NCBI GenBank assembly: GCA_017621195.1
Contig: JAGATO010000364.1
Coordinates: 1 to 23,350, forward strand
Length of the DNA stretch: 23,350 nt
Origin: Bacillota bacterium
Lineage (GTDB): Bacteria; Bacillota; Clostridia; Peptostreptococcales; Anaerovoracaceae
Direction: 5' to 3'
The notes beneath the pieces were generated by a model. It made no database searches. It was not told the DNA's origin and worked only from the letters and a program-made list of their open reading frames with translations. Both the position numbers and the translations under genes were made by a program. Shown piece after piece: positions 6,742 through 14,888 of this stretch. Position 1 is the stretch's first letter. Each line of letters starts with the position of its first letter.

Positions 6742-7017
6742 ATGTCGGAAATGAAAAAGATCATCCTGAACCTTCCGGAGGAGCTTCTGGAACGGGTGGA
6801 TGAACAGTTGAAATATGCAGAAATCAGTCGAAGTGAATGGATCCGCAGAGCCATCGTACTGGGCCTGGAACAGTCCAAAAAGGACCGCCTTCGGGCCAGC
6901 ATGGAGCGGGGCTATCGGGAAATGGGGCTTCTGAACCTCCAACTGGCGGAGGAAGCTCTGGAAGCGGGCACTTCGGATTTCCAAAGATATGAAAAGATAT
7001 TATTGGAGAGTGAATGA
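6742..7017 (+). CDS. mazE: MazE-type (EndoAI) ribbon-helix-helix antitoxin
   Basis: A 91-residue antitoxin that should bind and neutralise the adjacent MazF RNase and repress its own promoter. Residues 4-40 (MKKIILNLPEELLERVDE through SRSEWIRRAI) are a CopG/ribbon-helix-helix DNA-binding unit: a beta strand followed by two helices. The C-terminal half (LLNLQLAEEALEAGTSDFQ) is acidic and amphipathic, as expected for the part that wraps around the toxin. GGGGTG at 6731-6736 is the likely ribosome site. Its TGA (7015-7017) is separated from the mazF start by one base, indicating tight co-translation. It resembles ndoAI of Bacillus in place and order. Confidence 0.88.
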   Translation: MSEMKKIILNLPEELLERVDEQLKYAEISRSEWIRRAIVLGLEQSKKDRLRASMERGYREMGLLNLQLAEEALEAGTSDFQRYEKILLESE

Positions 7018-7018
7018 C

Positions 7019-7369
7019 TTGGTAGTGAAAAAAGGAGATATCTTTTTTGCAGATCTGAGTCCGGTCATCGGTTCGGAGCAGGGCGGCGTTCGACCTGTGG
7101 TGGTGATCCAAAACGACGTGGGGAACAAATACAGTCCCACGGTCATCGTGGCGGCCATCACCTCCCAGATCAACAAGGCGAAGCTTCCCACTCACGTGGA
7201 GATCCGGGCGGGTGAACACGGTTTGAATAAAGATTCTGTCGTCCTGCTGGAACAGCTGCGCACGGTGGATAAGCGCCGCCTGAAGGAGCGCATCGGACGG
7301 ATGGACGCAGACGCTATGGAGAAAGTCAACGAAGCACTGGTGATCAGCTTGGGGATCATCGATTTTTGA
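7019..7369 (+). CDS. mazF: MazF-type mRNA interferase (NdoA/EndoA)
   Basis: A sequence-specific endoribonuclease toxin of the PemK/MazF fold, about 116 residues. The core KKGDIFFADLSPVIGSEQGG, RPVVVIQND, SPTVIVAAITSQINKAKLPT and the ending EALVISLGIIDF match NdoA-type toxins closely. This includes the basic residue of RPVVVIQND and the IT[SA]QI segment linked to activity in the family. The start chosen is TTG at 7019, giving (M)VVKKGD as in relatives, with GGAG at 7005-7008. An in-frame ATG at 6989 lies inside mazE, has no good ribosome site and would add ten extra residues. The toxin is intact, and its antitoxin is one base upstream. Confidence 0.9.
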   Translation: MVVKKGDIFFADLSPVIGSEQGGVRPVVVIQNDVGNKYSPTVIVAAITSQINKAKLPTHVEIRAGEHGLNKDSVVLLEQLRTVDKRRLKERIGRMDADAMEKVNEALVISLGIIDF

Positions 7370-7384
7370 GAGGAGACACAGAAG

Positions 7385-7837
7385 ATGAAAAAGAGCAGAA
7401 TTTGTATGATCGCAGTTTTCGCAGCGCTGATCCTGACCGTCACCCTGGCGGTGGCCTTCGGCGCGGGAACCCCCGGATCGGAGGATGATCCCGTGGTGAC
7501 GAAGAGCTACGTGGACAGCGCCATTGAAGCGCTGAAGCAGAGCCTGGGCGGAAGCCAGGAAACACCGGCATCCAACAGCTGGGCAGTGGTCTGCGTTCCG
7601 AAAAATACCAGCGTGGTGGGAGAGACCGGAACCCAGATGATCCTGCGCAGCGGAAGCGCTACGGCCATCGACAACGGGGCCAACGGCATCTCCGACCTGA
7701 CGGGCGGAGCTGACCTGCGCATGGGGACGGCCATTACGAAGAACCATCTGCTGCTGATCCCCGGCAGCGACGGCAGAGGAATCAGGACCGTGGGCGAGTG
7801 CTGGGTCATGATCAACGGAGGCTATACGCTGCAGTAG
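7385..7837 (+). CDS. Small exported protein of unknown function
   Basis: A 150-residue protein starting with a signal peptide or membrane anchor: MKKSRIC followed by a hydrophobic stretch (about residues 8-27) and an Ala-Phe-Gly-Ala exit. A short coiled segment (VTKSYVDSAIEALKQSL) comes next, then a compact domain from about residue 63. Its motifs are GETGTQMILRSGSATAI, NGISDLTGGADL and KNHLLLIPGSDGRG, ending in WVMINGGYTLQ. I recall similar anonymous exported proteins in spore-forming Firmicutes but know no function. AGGAG (7371-7375) is 9 nt before the ATG and the gap after mazF is only 15 nt, so it is probably co-transcribed with mazEF. No cysteine pair, lipobox or catalytic motif is visible. 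Confidence 0.75.
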   Translation: MKKSRICMIAVFAALILTVTLAVAFGAGTPGSEDDPVVTKSYVDSAIEALKQSLGGSQETPASNSWAVVCVPKNTSVVGETGTQMILRSGSATAIDNGANGISDLTGGADLRMGTAITKNHLLLIPGSDGRGIRTVGECWVMINGGYTLQ

Positions 7838-7866
7838 CGGCTTAGCATCATAGATGAGCGGAAGCG

Positions 7867-7889
7867 GACGGCGGCGGAGCTTCGCCGTC
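7867..7889 (+). terminator. GC-rich hairpin before the SLH protein gene
   Basis: GACGGCG (7867-7873) pairs with CGCCGTC (7883-7889). A T7 run appears only 19 nt later (7908-7914), so it is a poor intrinsic terminator. It may separate the mazEF unit from the surface-polymer block only partly. Confidence 0.35.
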
Positions 7890-7929
7890 GTTTGCCAAAG
7901 AGAAGAATTTTTTTGAAAGGGAAAAGGGA

Positions 7930-10900
7930 ATGAAGAAACGAAACATGAAAAAGCGGTCCACCGCCGCACTTCTGTCGGCGGTCATGGTCCTGGGTCCCAT
8001 GTTCTCCTATGCGGCCACCTTCGGAACGCAGCTGGAACAGAAGAACCTGAACATGACAGAAACCATCCGCCTGACCAGCGAAAGCTGGTACAGCTCGTAC
8101 CTGAACGACGAGATCGCGGAAAACTACGTTACATATGAGCCGGGCGGCGACGTCTACCCGGTGGTGGCCTACGGAAATGATATCTACGGGGCCGCCGGAT
8201 TTAAGACCGTGGTGGGCTACGCTCAGGCAGCCGGGCAGAACGTGATCGCCGCCATCAACGGCGACTACTTCACCATGGCCAACGGCGTTGCCACAGGCAT
8301 GGTCATAAAGGAAGGAATTCTGCGCACCTCGGAGAGCAGCGCCTACAATACCGTGGGCTTCTACGAGGACGGAACCGCCATCATCGGGCGATCCGGCCTG
8401 CAGGTGAAGGCTCATTACACTCAGCCGGAGACGGGAGAGGTGATCAGCAACGGAATGCACCTGAACAAGGCCCTGACCCTGGCATCCGGCATCGTTTTAT
8501 ACACGCAGGATTACAACAGCACTACGAAGGCCACCATCCCTTCCTATAACGTTCGCCTGCGCATTACCGAGGGTGAGCCGCGGCTCAACACCATCATGCG
8601 AACGGAAGTGGTTGGCGTGGAAGAAGCCACCGGAGCCGTTGCGCTGAACGCCGGGGAAATGGTGATTTCCATGGCGGCCAACACCGAATACGTCAACACG
8701 CTGGCACAGCTGAAATCCCTGCAGGTGGGACAGGAGGTAGACATCACCTTTGACGCCGATGAAGCGTGGACCGACGTGGTCTATGCCGTTGGCGGCGGCG
8801 AGAAGCTGCTGACCGACGGTCAGAACGTGGCTCCTACGGAGAATACCACCAGAGCGCCCCGGACGGCCATCGGCATCAAATCCGACGGTACGGTGATCTT
8901 CTACACGGTGGACGGCCGTCAGTCGGGCTACAGCAAAGGAACGTATCTGACGGAGCTGGCGGGACGGCTTCGGGAGCTGGGCTGCGTGGAGGCTGTCAAC
9001 ATGGACGGCGGCGGTTCCACCGCCATGCTGGCTCTCTATCCCGGTGACGCCAACACCTCCACCGTCAACAAGCCCAGCGAAGGTGCACTGCGGGCCTGCG
9101 GCAACTACATCCTTCTGGTGAGCACTACCCGAAGCAACGGCTCGGCGGAATACTTACATTTATATCCCTACAGCGTCACCATGCTGGCGGGAGCAAAACA
9201 GGAATTCACAGTGAAGGCCACCGACCGGGGACATTACGGAACGACGGTTCCCGACGATCTGTACTTCGATGCGGAAAGCCGTACTCTGGGCCGGTTCGGC
9301 GTGGAAGATGACGGCGACAACGTGTTCACCGCCGGAAGCAGCGCTGCCTCCGGACTGGTGGAGGTATCCGGCGACGGGGCCTCCGGAACGGCGGAGGTTA
9401 CGGTGGTGGACAGCCCCTCCTCCGTTCAGTTGATCGGAGCGTCCGGCGCAGCTTTGAGTGAAGCCATTGCCATAGGAGCGGGCGAGACCTACGACTTCGG
9501 AGCAAAGGCCATCTACAACAGAAAAACCATCGTCTCTCAGGACGATTGCTATACGTGGACGGTGAGCGGAAGCATCGGTACCATCGACGAAAACGGTCTG
9601 TTTACCGCTGCCGCAAACGCCCAGAGTAGCGGAACGATCACCGCTTCCGTCGGCGGCGTCAGCGCTTCCGTCACGGTGAATGTGGCGGGACGCGGCGTTT
9701 GCGTGGAGGATTTTGAAGGCAGTAGCTCTATCGTCGGTAGCGGCGACTTCGTCACCTATGCCAACGAACAGCTGGCCTACGTTCATAACGGAATGAAATC
9801 CCTGGCCATGACGTACCAGTTCGACGATATGACAGATCTGGCTTCGGCGCCCGTTAAGGCGCAGTTTGCCAGCGCTCCCGGTGCGGCCACCTTCTGGATG
9901 TACGGCGATACCTCCGGAAACGAGATTTCCCTGACGGTAGATACCGAAAGCGGTTCGCAGACCATCAGCGGTGGAGTCATCGATTTCAGCGGATGGAAGC
10001 AGATCCGCATCGAACTGCCTGCGGAAACGAAGCGGCTGGTCAGCCTGGATCTGACCAAAAGAGGAACGGCCAGCGGTACGCTGTATCTGGATCACCTGAT
10101 GGTGACCTACGGAAACTACCTGGACAATACGCCGCCTGCGGTTTCCATCTCCGTCAGTGGAAGCACCATGACGGCCCACATCACCGATAACATGGATACC
10201 ACCATTTCCGCGGACGATATCTCCGTTAAGCTGGACGGAAAGGATGTGGCCTTCACCTACGACGGCGTCAGCGTCAAGGCTTCGCTGAATGTCAGCGACA
10301 AGAAGACCCATCGGGTTTCGGTGACCGTCACCGATGTCAGCGGCAACATCAGCCGGGCGGCGAAGACCATCGACGCCGTGGCTACGGAGACGGCGGAGGA
10401 CGGTACGGTTCTGGCTACGGGTGACGGCCAGCCCTTTGCCGATACGGCAGGGCACTGGTCTAACGTGTTTGACACTTATCTGTATCATCAGGGCATCGCC
10501 AGCGGAAGCCAGAAAGGCAACCTGATGTACTACCAGCCCAACAACAACATCACCCGCATGGAATTCGCCATCATCATCGCCAAGTGGTTGAAGCTGGATC
10601 TGGATCAGTACAGCAATGTGGCTCTGAACTTCGCCGATGCGTCGCAGATCCCTGCCTGGGCGACTCCTTACATCAAGGCGGCCTACGGCAGCGGAATGAT
10701 GAGCGGAAGCTTGACCAACGGAAAGCTGTATTTCAACCCGCTGAAGAACGTGACGCGACAGGAGGCCATGACCGTCATCGGAAAGACCCAGGCCAGAGGT
10801 TTCGCGGAAGCGGAGATGAACTTTGCGGACAGCGATCAGGTAGCGGCGTGGGCTCTGCCCTACATCAAGCCGCTGGTTGCCCAGGGTGTGATCTCCGGCT

Positions 10901-10974
10901 CCAACGGATACCTGAATCCCTCGGCCTATCTGACCAGAGGCCAGGTAGCCAGCATCATCTTTGGATTGAATTGA
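7930..10974 (+). CDS. Exported phosphodiester glycosidase-domain protein with three SLH repeats
   Basis: A 1014-residue surface protein. It has a signal peptide (basic start, then LLSAVMVLGPMFSYAA) and a NAGPA-type phosphodiester glycosidase domain at about residues 60-400, with NGDYF near residue 110, RTAIGIKSDGTVIF, and MDGGGSTAM near 358. Two Ig-like segments (about 405-590) follow, then a beta-rich region beginning CVEDFEG (about 590-735) that may bind carbohydrate. The protein ends in three SLH repeats (about 834-1013). SLH repeats anchor proteins to pyruvylated secondary wall polymer. Their key motifs here are TRME, TRQE and TRGQ; the last lacks the usual glutamate. The domain may cleave sugar-phosphodiester bonds, but the substrate is unknown. 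AAAGGG lies 8 nt before ATG 7930; ATG 7945 is an alternative. It is followed within 30 nt by the CsaB-type gene. Confidence 0.88.
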   Translation: MKKRNMKKRSTAALLSAVMVLGPMFSYAATFGTQLEQKNLNMTETIRLTSESWYSSYLNDEIAENYVTYEPGGDVYPVVAYGNDIYGAAGFKTVVGYAQAAGQNVIAAINGDYFTMANGVATGMVIKEGILRTSESSAYNTVGFYEDGTAIIGRSGLQVKAHYTQPETGEVISNGMHLNKALTLASGIVLYTQDYNSTTKATIPSYNVRLRITEGEPRLNTIMRTEVVGVEEATGAVALNAGEMVISMAANTEYVNTLAQLKSLQVGQEVDITFDADEAWTDVVYAVGGGEKLLTDGQNVAPTENTTRAPRTAIGIKSDGTVIFYTVDGRQSGYSKGTYLTELAGRLRELGCVEAVNMDGGGSTAMLALYPGDANTSTVNKPSEGALRACGNYILLVSTTRSNGSAEYLHLYPYSVTMLAGAKQEFTVKATDRGHYGTTVPDDLYFDAESRTLGRFGVEDDGDNVFTAGSSAASGLVEVSGDGASGTAEVTVVDSPSSVQLIGASGAALSEAIAIGAGETYDFGAKAIYNRKTIVSQDDCYTWTVSGSIGTIDENGLFTAAANAQSSGTITASVGGVSASVTVNVAGRGVCVEDFEGSSSIVGSGDFVTYANEQLAYVHNGMKSLAMTYQFDDMTDLASAPVKAQFASAPGAATFWMYGDTSGNEISLTVDTESGSQTISGGVIDFSGWKQIRIELPAETKRLVSLDLTKRGTASGTLYLDHLMVTYGNYLDNTPPAVSISVSGSTMTAHITDNMDTTISADDISVKLDGKDVAFTYDGVSVKASLNVSDKKTHRVSVTVTDVSGNISRAAKTIDAVATETAEDGTVLATGDGQPFADTAGHWSNVFDTYLYHQGIASGSQKGNLMYYQPNNNITRMEFAIIIAKWLKLDLDQYSNVALNFADASQIPAWATPYIKAAYGSGMMSGSLTNGKLYFNPLKNVTRQEAMTVIGKTQARGFAEAEMNFADSDQVAAWALPYIKPLVAQGVISGSNGYLNPSAYLTRGQVASIIFGLN

Positions 10975-11004
10975 GTTTAGTTGAAGTAACATAGAGGATA
11001 CGCG

Positions 11005-13200
11005 ATGAACATCATGCTTCTAGTTGCCGGCGGAGATATCGGCGGAGGAAAAACCCACATACTGTCGCTGGCCAAACGGCTGTCCACCACCAACGACGTG
11101 GTGGTGTTCAGCTTTCGCAGCGGCGTTCTCACCGACGAAGCCCAAGAGATGGGGCTGAACGTCATCATCTCCCAGAACGGCTGGCGGGCAGGGAAGGACA
11201 TCCGGAACCTGCTGACGGCCATCGATGAATTCCGGCCCGACGTAGTTCACTGCCACGGCGCCAAGGCCAACATGTTCGGCGCGCTGTTAAAGCTGTATCG
11301 GGATGTGCCGGTGGTCACCACGGTCCATTCCGATCCGAAGCTGGACTATATGGGAGCGCCTCACAAGCAGTACACCTACGGCCTGATCAACGAACTGGCA
11401 CTGAAGTGCATGGACTTTTACATGGCTGTGGCGGATCGCATGGAGCTGACGCTGATTCAGCGGGGCATGGATCCCCAGAGCATTTTCACCATCTATAACG
11501 GTCTGGATTTCTCCGACGCGAAAACGGAGCCGCGGCCTCCCAAACCGGAGGGCGATCTGGTGGTGGGCATCGCTGCCCGCCTGACGCCGGTGAAGGACAT
11601 CGGGACGTTGGTGAGAGCCTTCGCCAAGGCATATCAAAGAAACCCGCGGCTGTTTCTCTCCATCGCCGGAAACGGCGAGGACGAAGCCATGCTGCGCCAG
11701 TTGGCAAAAGACCTGGGAGTGGAGCACCGAGTCCGCTTCGAAGGCTGGATCGGAAACATTCGGGAATACTTCTCCGGGGTGGACATCAACGTGCTGTCCT
11801 CCGTGTCGGAGACCTTTCCCTATTCGCTTCTGGAGGGAGCTTACGAGCACTGTCCCGCCATCGCCAGCCGGGTGGGAGGAATCCCCACGCTGATTCAGCA
11901 CGGAGAGACGGGCTTTCTGTTTGAGCCCGGCGACGTAGACAGCTTCGCGGAATACATCTATCAGCTGTCGGTGGACGAAGAGCTTCGTCGGACCCTGGCG
12001 GAAAATCTGTTCCGGAAGGCGAAGACGGAATTCTCTCTGGATCGGATGAAGGAGATGCAGGAAGAGGCCTATCGTACCATCCTGCGCCGCCGTCAATACA
12101 GGGGAAAGCGACGCGGTGCCGTCCTGTGCGGCGCCTACGGCCGGGGCAACGCCGGAGACGAGGCCATTCTGAAGGGAATTTTAAACCAGCTGAGCGAGAT
12201 CGATCCGGATATGAGCTTCTGGGTCATGTCCCGTAAACCGGAGGAGACAAGGGTGACGCACAAGGTCAATTCCCTGTACCTGTTCAACGTGTTCGCCTTT
12301 CTTCGGAGGCTGCGTCAGTCCCGCCTGTTCGTCAACGGCGGAGGAAGTCTGATGCAGGACGTGACGTCCTCCCGCTCCCTGTTGTTCTACTTGTTTACGC
12401 TGGAGGCGGCCAAGTTCTGCGGCTGCAGGATCATCATGTACGGCTGCGGCATCGGCCCCATTACGAAGGAGTCCAACAAGAAGATCGCGGCCCGTGTACT
12501 GAACAGTACGCCCGACACCATTACGCTGCGGGACAGCGTTTCCAAGGAACTGCTGGATGAGATGGGCGTGGACAAGCCGCAGATCGCTCTGGCGGCCGAC
12601 CCCACGGTGAATTTGGGCACGGCCAATCCGGTCCGCGTGAACAACGCCTTTGCCGAGGAAGGGATTCCCGGCGAGATCGCCAAGATCGGATTCTGTCTGC
12701 GCAGCTGGAAAAAGCCTCTGAACGAGGAAGCGATCATCGCGACGGCGGAATACGCCTATCACCGGTACGGACTGACGCCGGTGTTTCTGCCCATCGAGAT
12801 CCCCAGCGACGTGGTGGTGGGACAGCGGATCTGCCGGAAGCTCTCCGTTCCCGGATACGCCTGTGAGAACGTTCATCCGGTGGAAGAACTGATCGGCATG
12901 CTGGGCTCCATGAAGATGGTGGTGGGGATGAGACTCCACTCCCTGATCTTTGCCACGGCAGGCGGGGCTCCGGTCATCGGCATCTCCTACGACGTGAAGG
13001 TGGATAGCTTCATCAAGGACATCGGTTCCGACTGCTGCATCGCCCTACAGAGCCTGACGGAGGAGCAGCTGCGAAGCCGGATCGACCAGATCATGGCCCA
13101 GGACGAGCGACATGCGGAAGAGGTGCAGATGCGCTTGAAGCGCATGGAAACCATCAACAAAGAGGCGGCAAGAGTGCTGCTGGCGGAAGGAGGAATGTAA
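11005..13200 (+). CDS. Fusion of GT4 glycosyltransferase and CsaB-type polysaccharide pyruvyltransferase
   Basis: A 731-residue two-enzyme cytoplasmic protein. Residues 1 to about 365 are a GT-B family 4 glycosyltransferase: GGDIGGGKTHILSLAKRL at the start, VVGIAARLTPVKDIGTLV in the middle, and the E-x7-E motif (E269, E277) in SETFPYSLLEGAYEH. Residues about 370-725 are a CsaB-like pyruvyltransferase: CGAYGRGNAGDEAILKG (C375-G390), VNGGGSLMQDVTSSRSLLFY, YGCGIGPI and MRLHSLIFA with H645. CsaB transfers pyruvate from phosphoenolpyruvate to a wall-polymer sugar, making the ligand for SLH domains. The two halves are joined by a short basic linker (RRRQYRGKRRGA) with no stop or frameshift. The next gene starts on the very next base after its TAA. 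Being beside an SLH protein strongly supports this role. The sugar donors are unknown. Confidence 0.9.
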   Translation: MNIMLLVAGGDIGGGKTHILSLAKRLSTTNDVVVFSFRSGVLTDEAQEMGLNVIISQNGWRAGKDIRNLLTAIDEFRPDVVHCHGAKANMFGALLKLYRDVPVVTTVHSDPKLDYMGAPHKQYTYGLINELALKCMDFYMAVADRMELTLIQRGMDPQSIFTIYNGLDFSDAKTEPRPPKPEGDLVVGIAARLTPVKDIGTLVRAFAKAYQRNPRLFLSIAGNGEDEAMLRQLAKDLGVEHRVRFEGWIGNIREYFSGVDINVLSSVSETFPYSLLEGAYEHCPAIASRVGGIPTLIQHGETGFLFEPGDVDSFAEYIYQLSVDEELRRTLAENLFRKAKTEFSLDRMKEMQEEAYRTILRRRQYRGKRRGAVLCGAYGRGNAGDEAILKGILNQLSEIDPDMSFWVMSRKPEETRVTHKVNSLYLFNVFAFLRRLRQSRLFVNGGGSLMQDVTSSRSLLFYLFTLEAAKFCGCRIIMYGCGIGPITKESNKKIAARVLNSTPDTITLRDSVSKELLDEMGVDKPQIALAADPTVNLGTANPVRVNNAFAEEGIPGEIAKIGFCLRSWKKPLNEEAIIATAEYAYHRYGLTPVFLPIEIPSDVVVGQRICRKLSVPGYACENVHPVEELIGMLGSMKMVVGMRLHSLIFATAGGAPVIGISYDVKVDSFIKDIGSDCCIALQSLTEEQLRSRIDQIMAQDERHAEEVQMRLKRMETINKEAARVLLAEGGM

Positions 13201-14352
13201 ATGCGACAGGTCGTCTGCATATCTACAACCAATTATTACCCCATTCCCACGCGAAAGCAGAACGTGATGAACCGGCTTTCCGATGCGGAGATCATCTACA
13301 TCGATCCGCCGGTGACCTGGATTGCGCCGCTGAAGGATAAGAATACGAAGGAACGGCTGTCCAAGTGGAAGCAGCCGGGAGAAAGGGTGAAGGACAACGT
13401 GACGGTGTACGCTGCACCGCCGGTTTTGCCCTTCTTCAATAAATACCGCTGGATCAACCGGATCAACCAGAAGCGTCAGGCCCGGTTCATCCGTCAGAAG
13501 ATGAAGGAACACGGCTTCGATCATCCCTACATCTGGTGTTATTCACCTGCGTCCTGCGATTGCGTGGATCTGTTGGAAAAGCAGGGGCTGATCTACGACT
13601 GCGTGGACCGTCACTCGGCGTACAAGGGAATGATTACGCCGGAAGTGGTGGACCGGATGGAAGAGGACCTGGCAAAGAAGGCGGACATGGTGTTCTGCAC
13701 GGCGGAGGGACTGCGGGAAACGCTGGAGCAGTACAACGACAACGTGGCCATGATCCCCAACGGCGCTGCCTATGAGATCTTTTCTCAGGTGGCCGACGGC
13801 GAAGAAAAGCCGGTGGATCCGGAAAAGCCGGTGTTCGGCTTCGTGGGGATGCTGCAGGAATGCATCGACTACGACTGCATTGAGGCCCTGGCGAAGAAGT
13901 ATCCGCAAGGCGAGATCCGGCTCATCGGTCGGACGCTGCCGGGAGTGGATCTGAGACATCTGCAGCAGTATTCCAACATTAAATTCTGTGGGCTGGTTCC
14001 TCAGAAGGAGCTGCCGGAGCTGATCCGTCAGTTCGATGTCTGTCTCAACGTGTTTAAAGAGGGACGGTTGTCCAAGGACGTGAGCCCCTTGAAATTTTAT
14101 GAATATCTGGCCACGGGAAAGCCGGTGGTCAGCACCAGAGAACCGCTGCAGGTGGCGGATTTTGCCGACGTGGTTCACGTGGCCTCGGGCTTGGAGGACT
14201 TCCTTTCGAAGTGCGAGGACGCGCTTCACGAAGAGGAGCCTCAGAAGAGCTGGGCTGCGGAGAAGCGCATGGAATACGGCCGTCGATGCTCCTGGGATGA
14301 GCGAGTCAGACAGATGGAAGCCATCCTGAAAGAAAAAGGTATATTTAAGTAG
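13201..14352 (+). CDS. Glycosyltransferase (GT4-like) of the wall-polymer cluster
   Basis: A 383-residue GT-B glycosyltransferase, cytoplasmic or membrane-associated. The N-terminal half is divergent (CISTTNYYPIPTRKQNVMNR, then WCYSPASCDCVDLLEKQG and YDCVDRHSAYKG). The C-terminal half is typical: VFGFVGMLQ, GEIRLIGRTLPGVDL, and VSPLKFYEYLATGKPVVST, the donor-binding region with the conserved glutamate. AGGAGG (13188-13193) sits inside the end of the preceding gene, and the start codon directly abuts the upstream TAA, so the two are translationally coupled. It probably adds a sugar to the secondary cell wall polymer or its linkage unit. The exact donor and acceptor cannot be read from the sequence. 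Confidence 0.85.
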   Translation: MRQVVCISTTNYYPIPTRKQNVMNRLSDAEIIYIDPPVTWIAPLKDKNTKERLSKWKQPGERVKDNVTVYAAPPVLPFFNKYRWINRINQKRQARFIRQKMKEHGFDHPYIWCYSPASCDCVDLLEKQGLIYDCVDRHSAYKGMITPEVVDRMEEDLAKKADMVFCTAEGLRETLEQYNDNVAMIPNGAAYEIFSQVADGEEKPVDPEKPVFGFVGMLQECIDYDCIEALAKKYPQGEIRLIGRTLPGVDLRHLQQYSNIKFCGLVPQKELPELIRQFDVCLNVFKEGRLSKDVSPLKFYEYLATGKPVVSTREPLQVADFADVVHVASGLEDFLSKCEDALHEEEPQKSWAAEKRMEYGRRCSWDERVRQMEAILKEKGIFK

Positions 14353-14369
14353 TAGAAAGGGATCTAACA

Positions 14370-14876
14370 ATGAAATTGATCAATGAAAAAGGAAAGCTGT
14401 TTGGGATCATCAACGTGGTCGATCTGATCATCGTCATCATGATCATCGCCATGGTCGGCGCCGTTGCTACCAAGGTTCTGGGAAGCAAAGTACAGTCCGC
14501 GGTAGCTCCCCAGGTGGAATGCACCATGGAGGTCTGCATCATCGGTACGGCACCCCGACTCCTGAAGGAGATCGAACGTCAGGATCTGGTGGGAGAGCGT
14601 CTCGTTTCGGGAAATGAGTACATGAGCGCTTATATCGAGGACGTGTGGTTTGAGGATTACGTAACCCAGGCGGTTCGTGACGACGGCATCATCGTCAACG
14701 CGGTAGACCCGTCCAAGAAGGACGTCATCGTGAAGATCAAGTGCCAGGTGGCCAAGGGTACGGCCAGTCCCAAGATCGGCAGCCAGGAGCTGCGGGCCGG
14801 ACGGACCTACATCGTCAAGACCCAGACCTTTGAATGCAACGGAACGATCCGCTACGTGGACATTGCGGAAGAGTAA
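14370..14876 (+). CDS. DUF4330 membrane-anchored protein
   Basis: A 168-residue protein of unknown function matching my memory of the DUF4330 family: the INEKGKLFGIINVVDLIIV opening with one membrane span (about residues 14-36), then an extracytoplasmic beta-rich domain. That domain includes VRDDGIIVNAVDPSKKDVIV and a late GSQELRAGRTYIVKT segment. Family members often sit in Clostridia beside polysaccharide export or ligase genes, as here. AGAAAGG precedes the ATG by about 9 nt. The gap to the next gene is 12 nt, so they share an operon. A scaffolding or export role is a guess. Confidence 0.75.
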   Translation: MKLINEKGKLFGIINVVDLIIVIMIIAMVGAVATKVLGSKVQSAVAPQVECTMEVCIIGTAPRLLKEIERQDLVGERLVSGNEYMSAYIEDVWFEDYVTQAVRDDGIIVNAVDPSKKDVIVKIKCQVAKGTASPKIGSQELRAGRTYIVKTQTFECNGTIRYVDIAEE

Positions 14877-14888
14877 GCGGGGGATCCT

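Noticed and set aside
9160..10992. 610-codon open frame on the minus strand opposite the SLH gene
   Set aside because: A shadow of the strong codon bias of the real gene; the translation is low-complexity and the plus strand has clear NAGPA and SLH domains.
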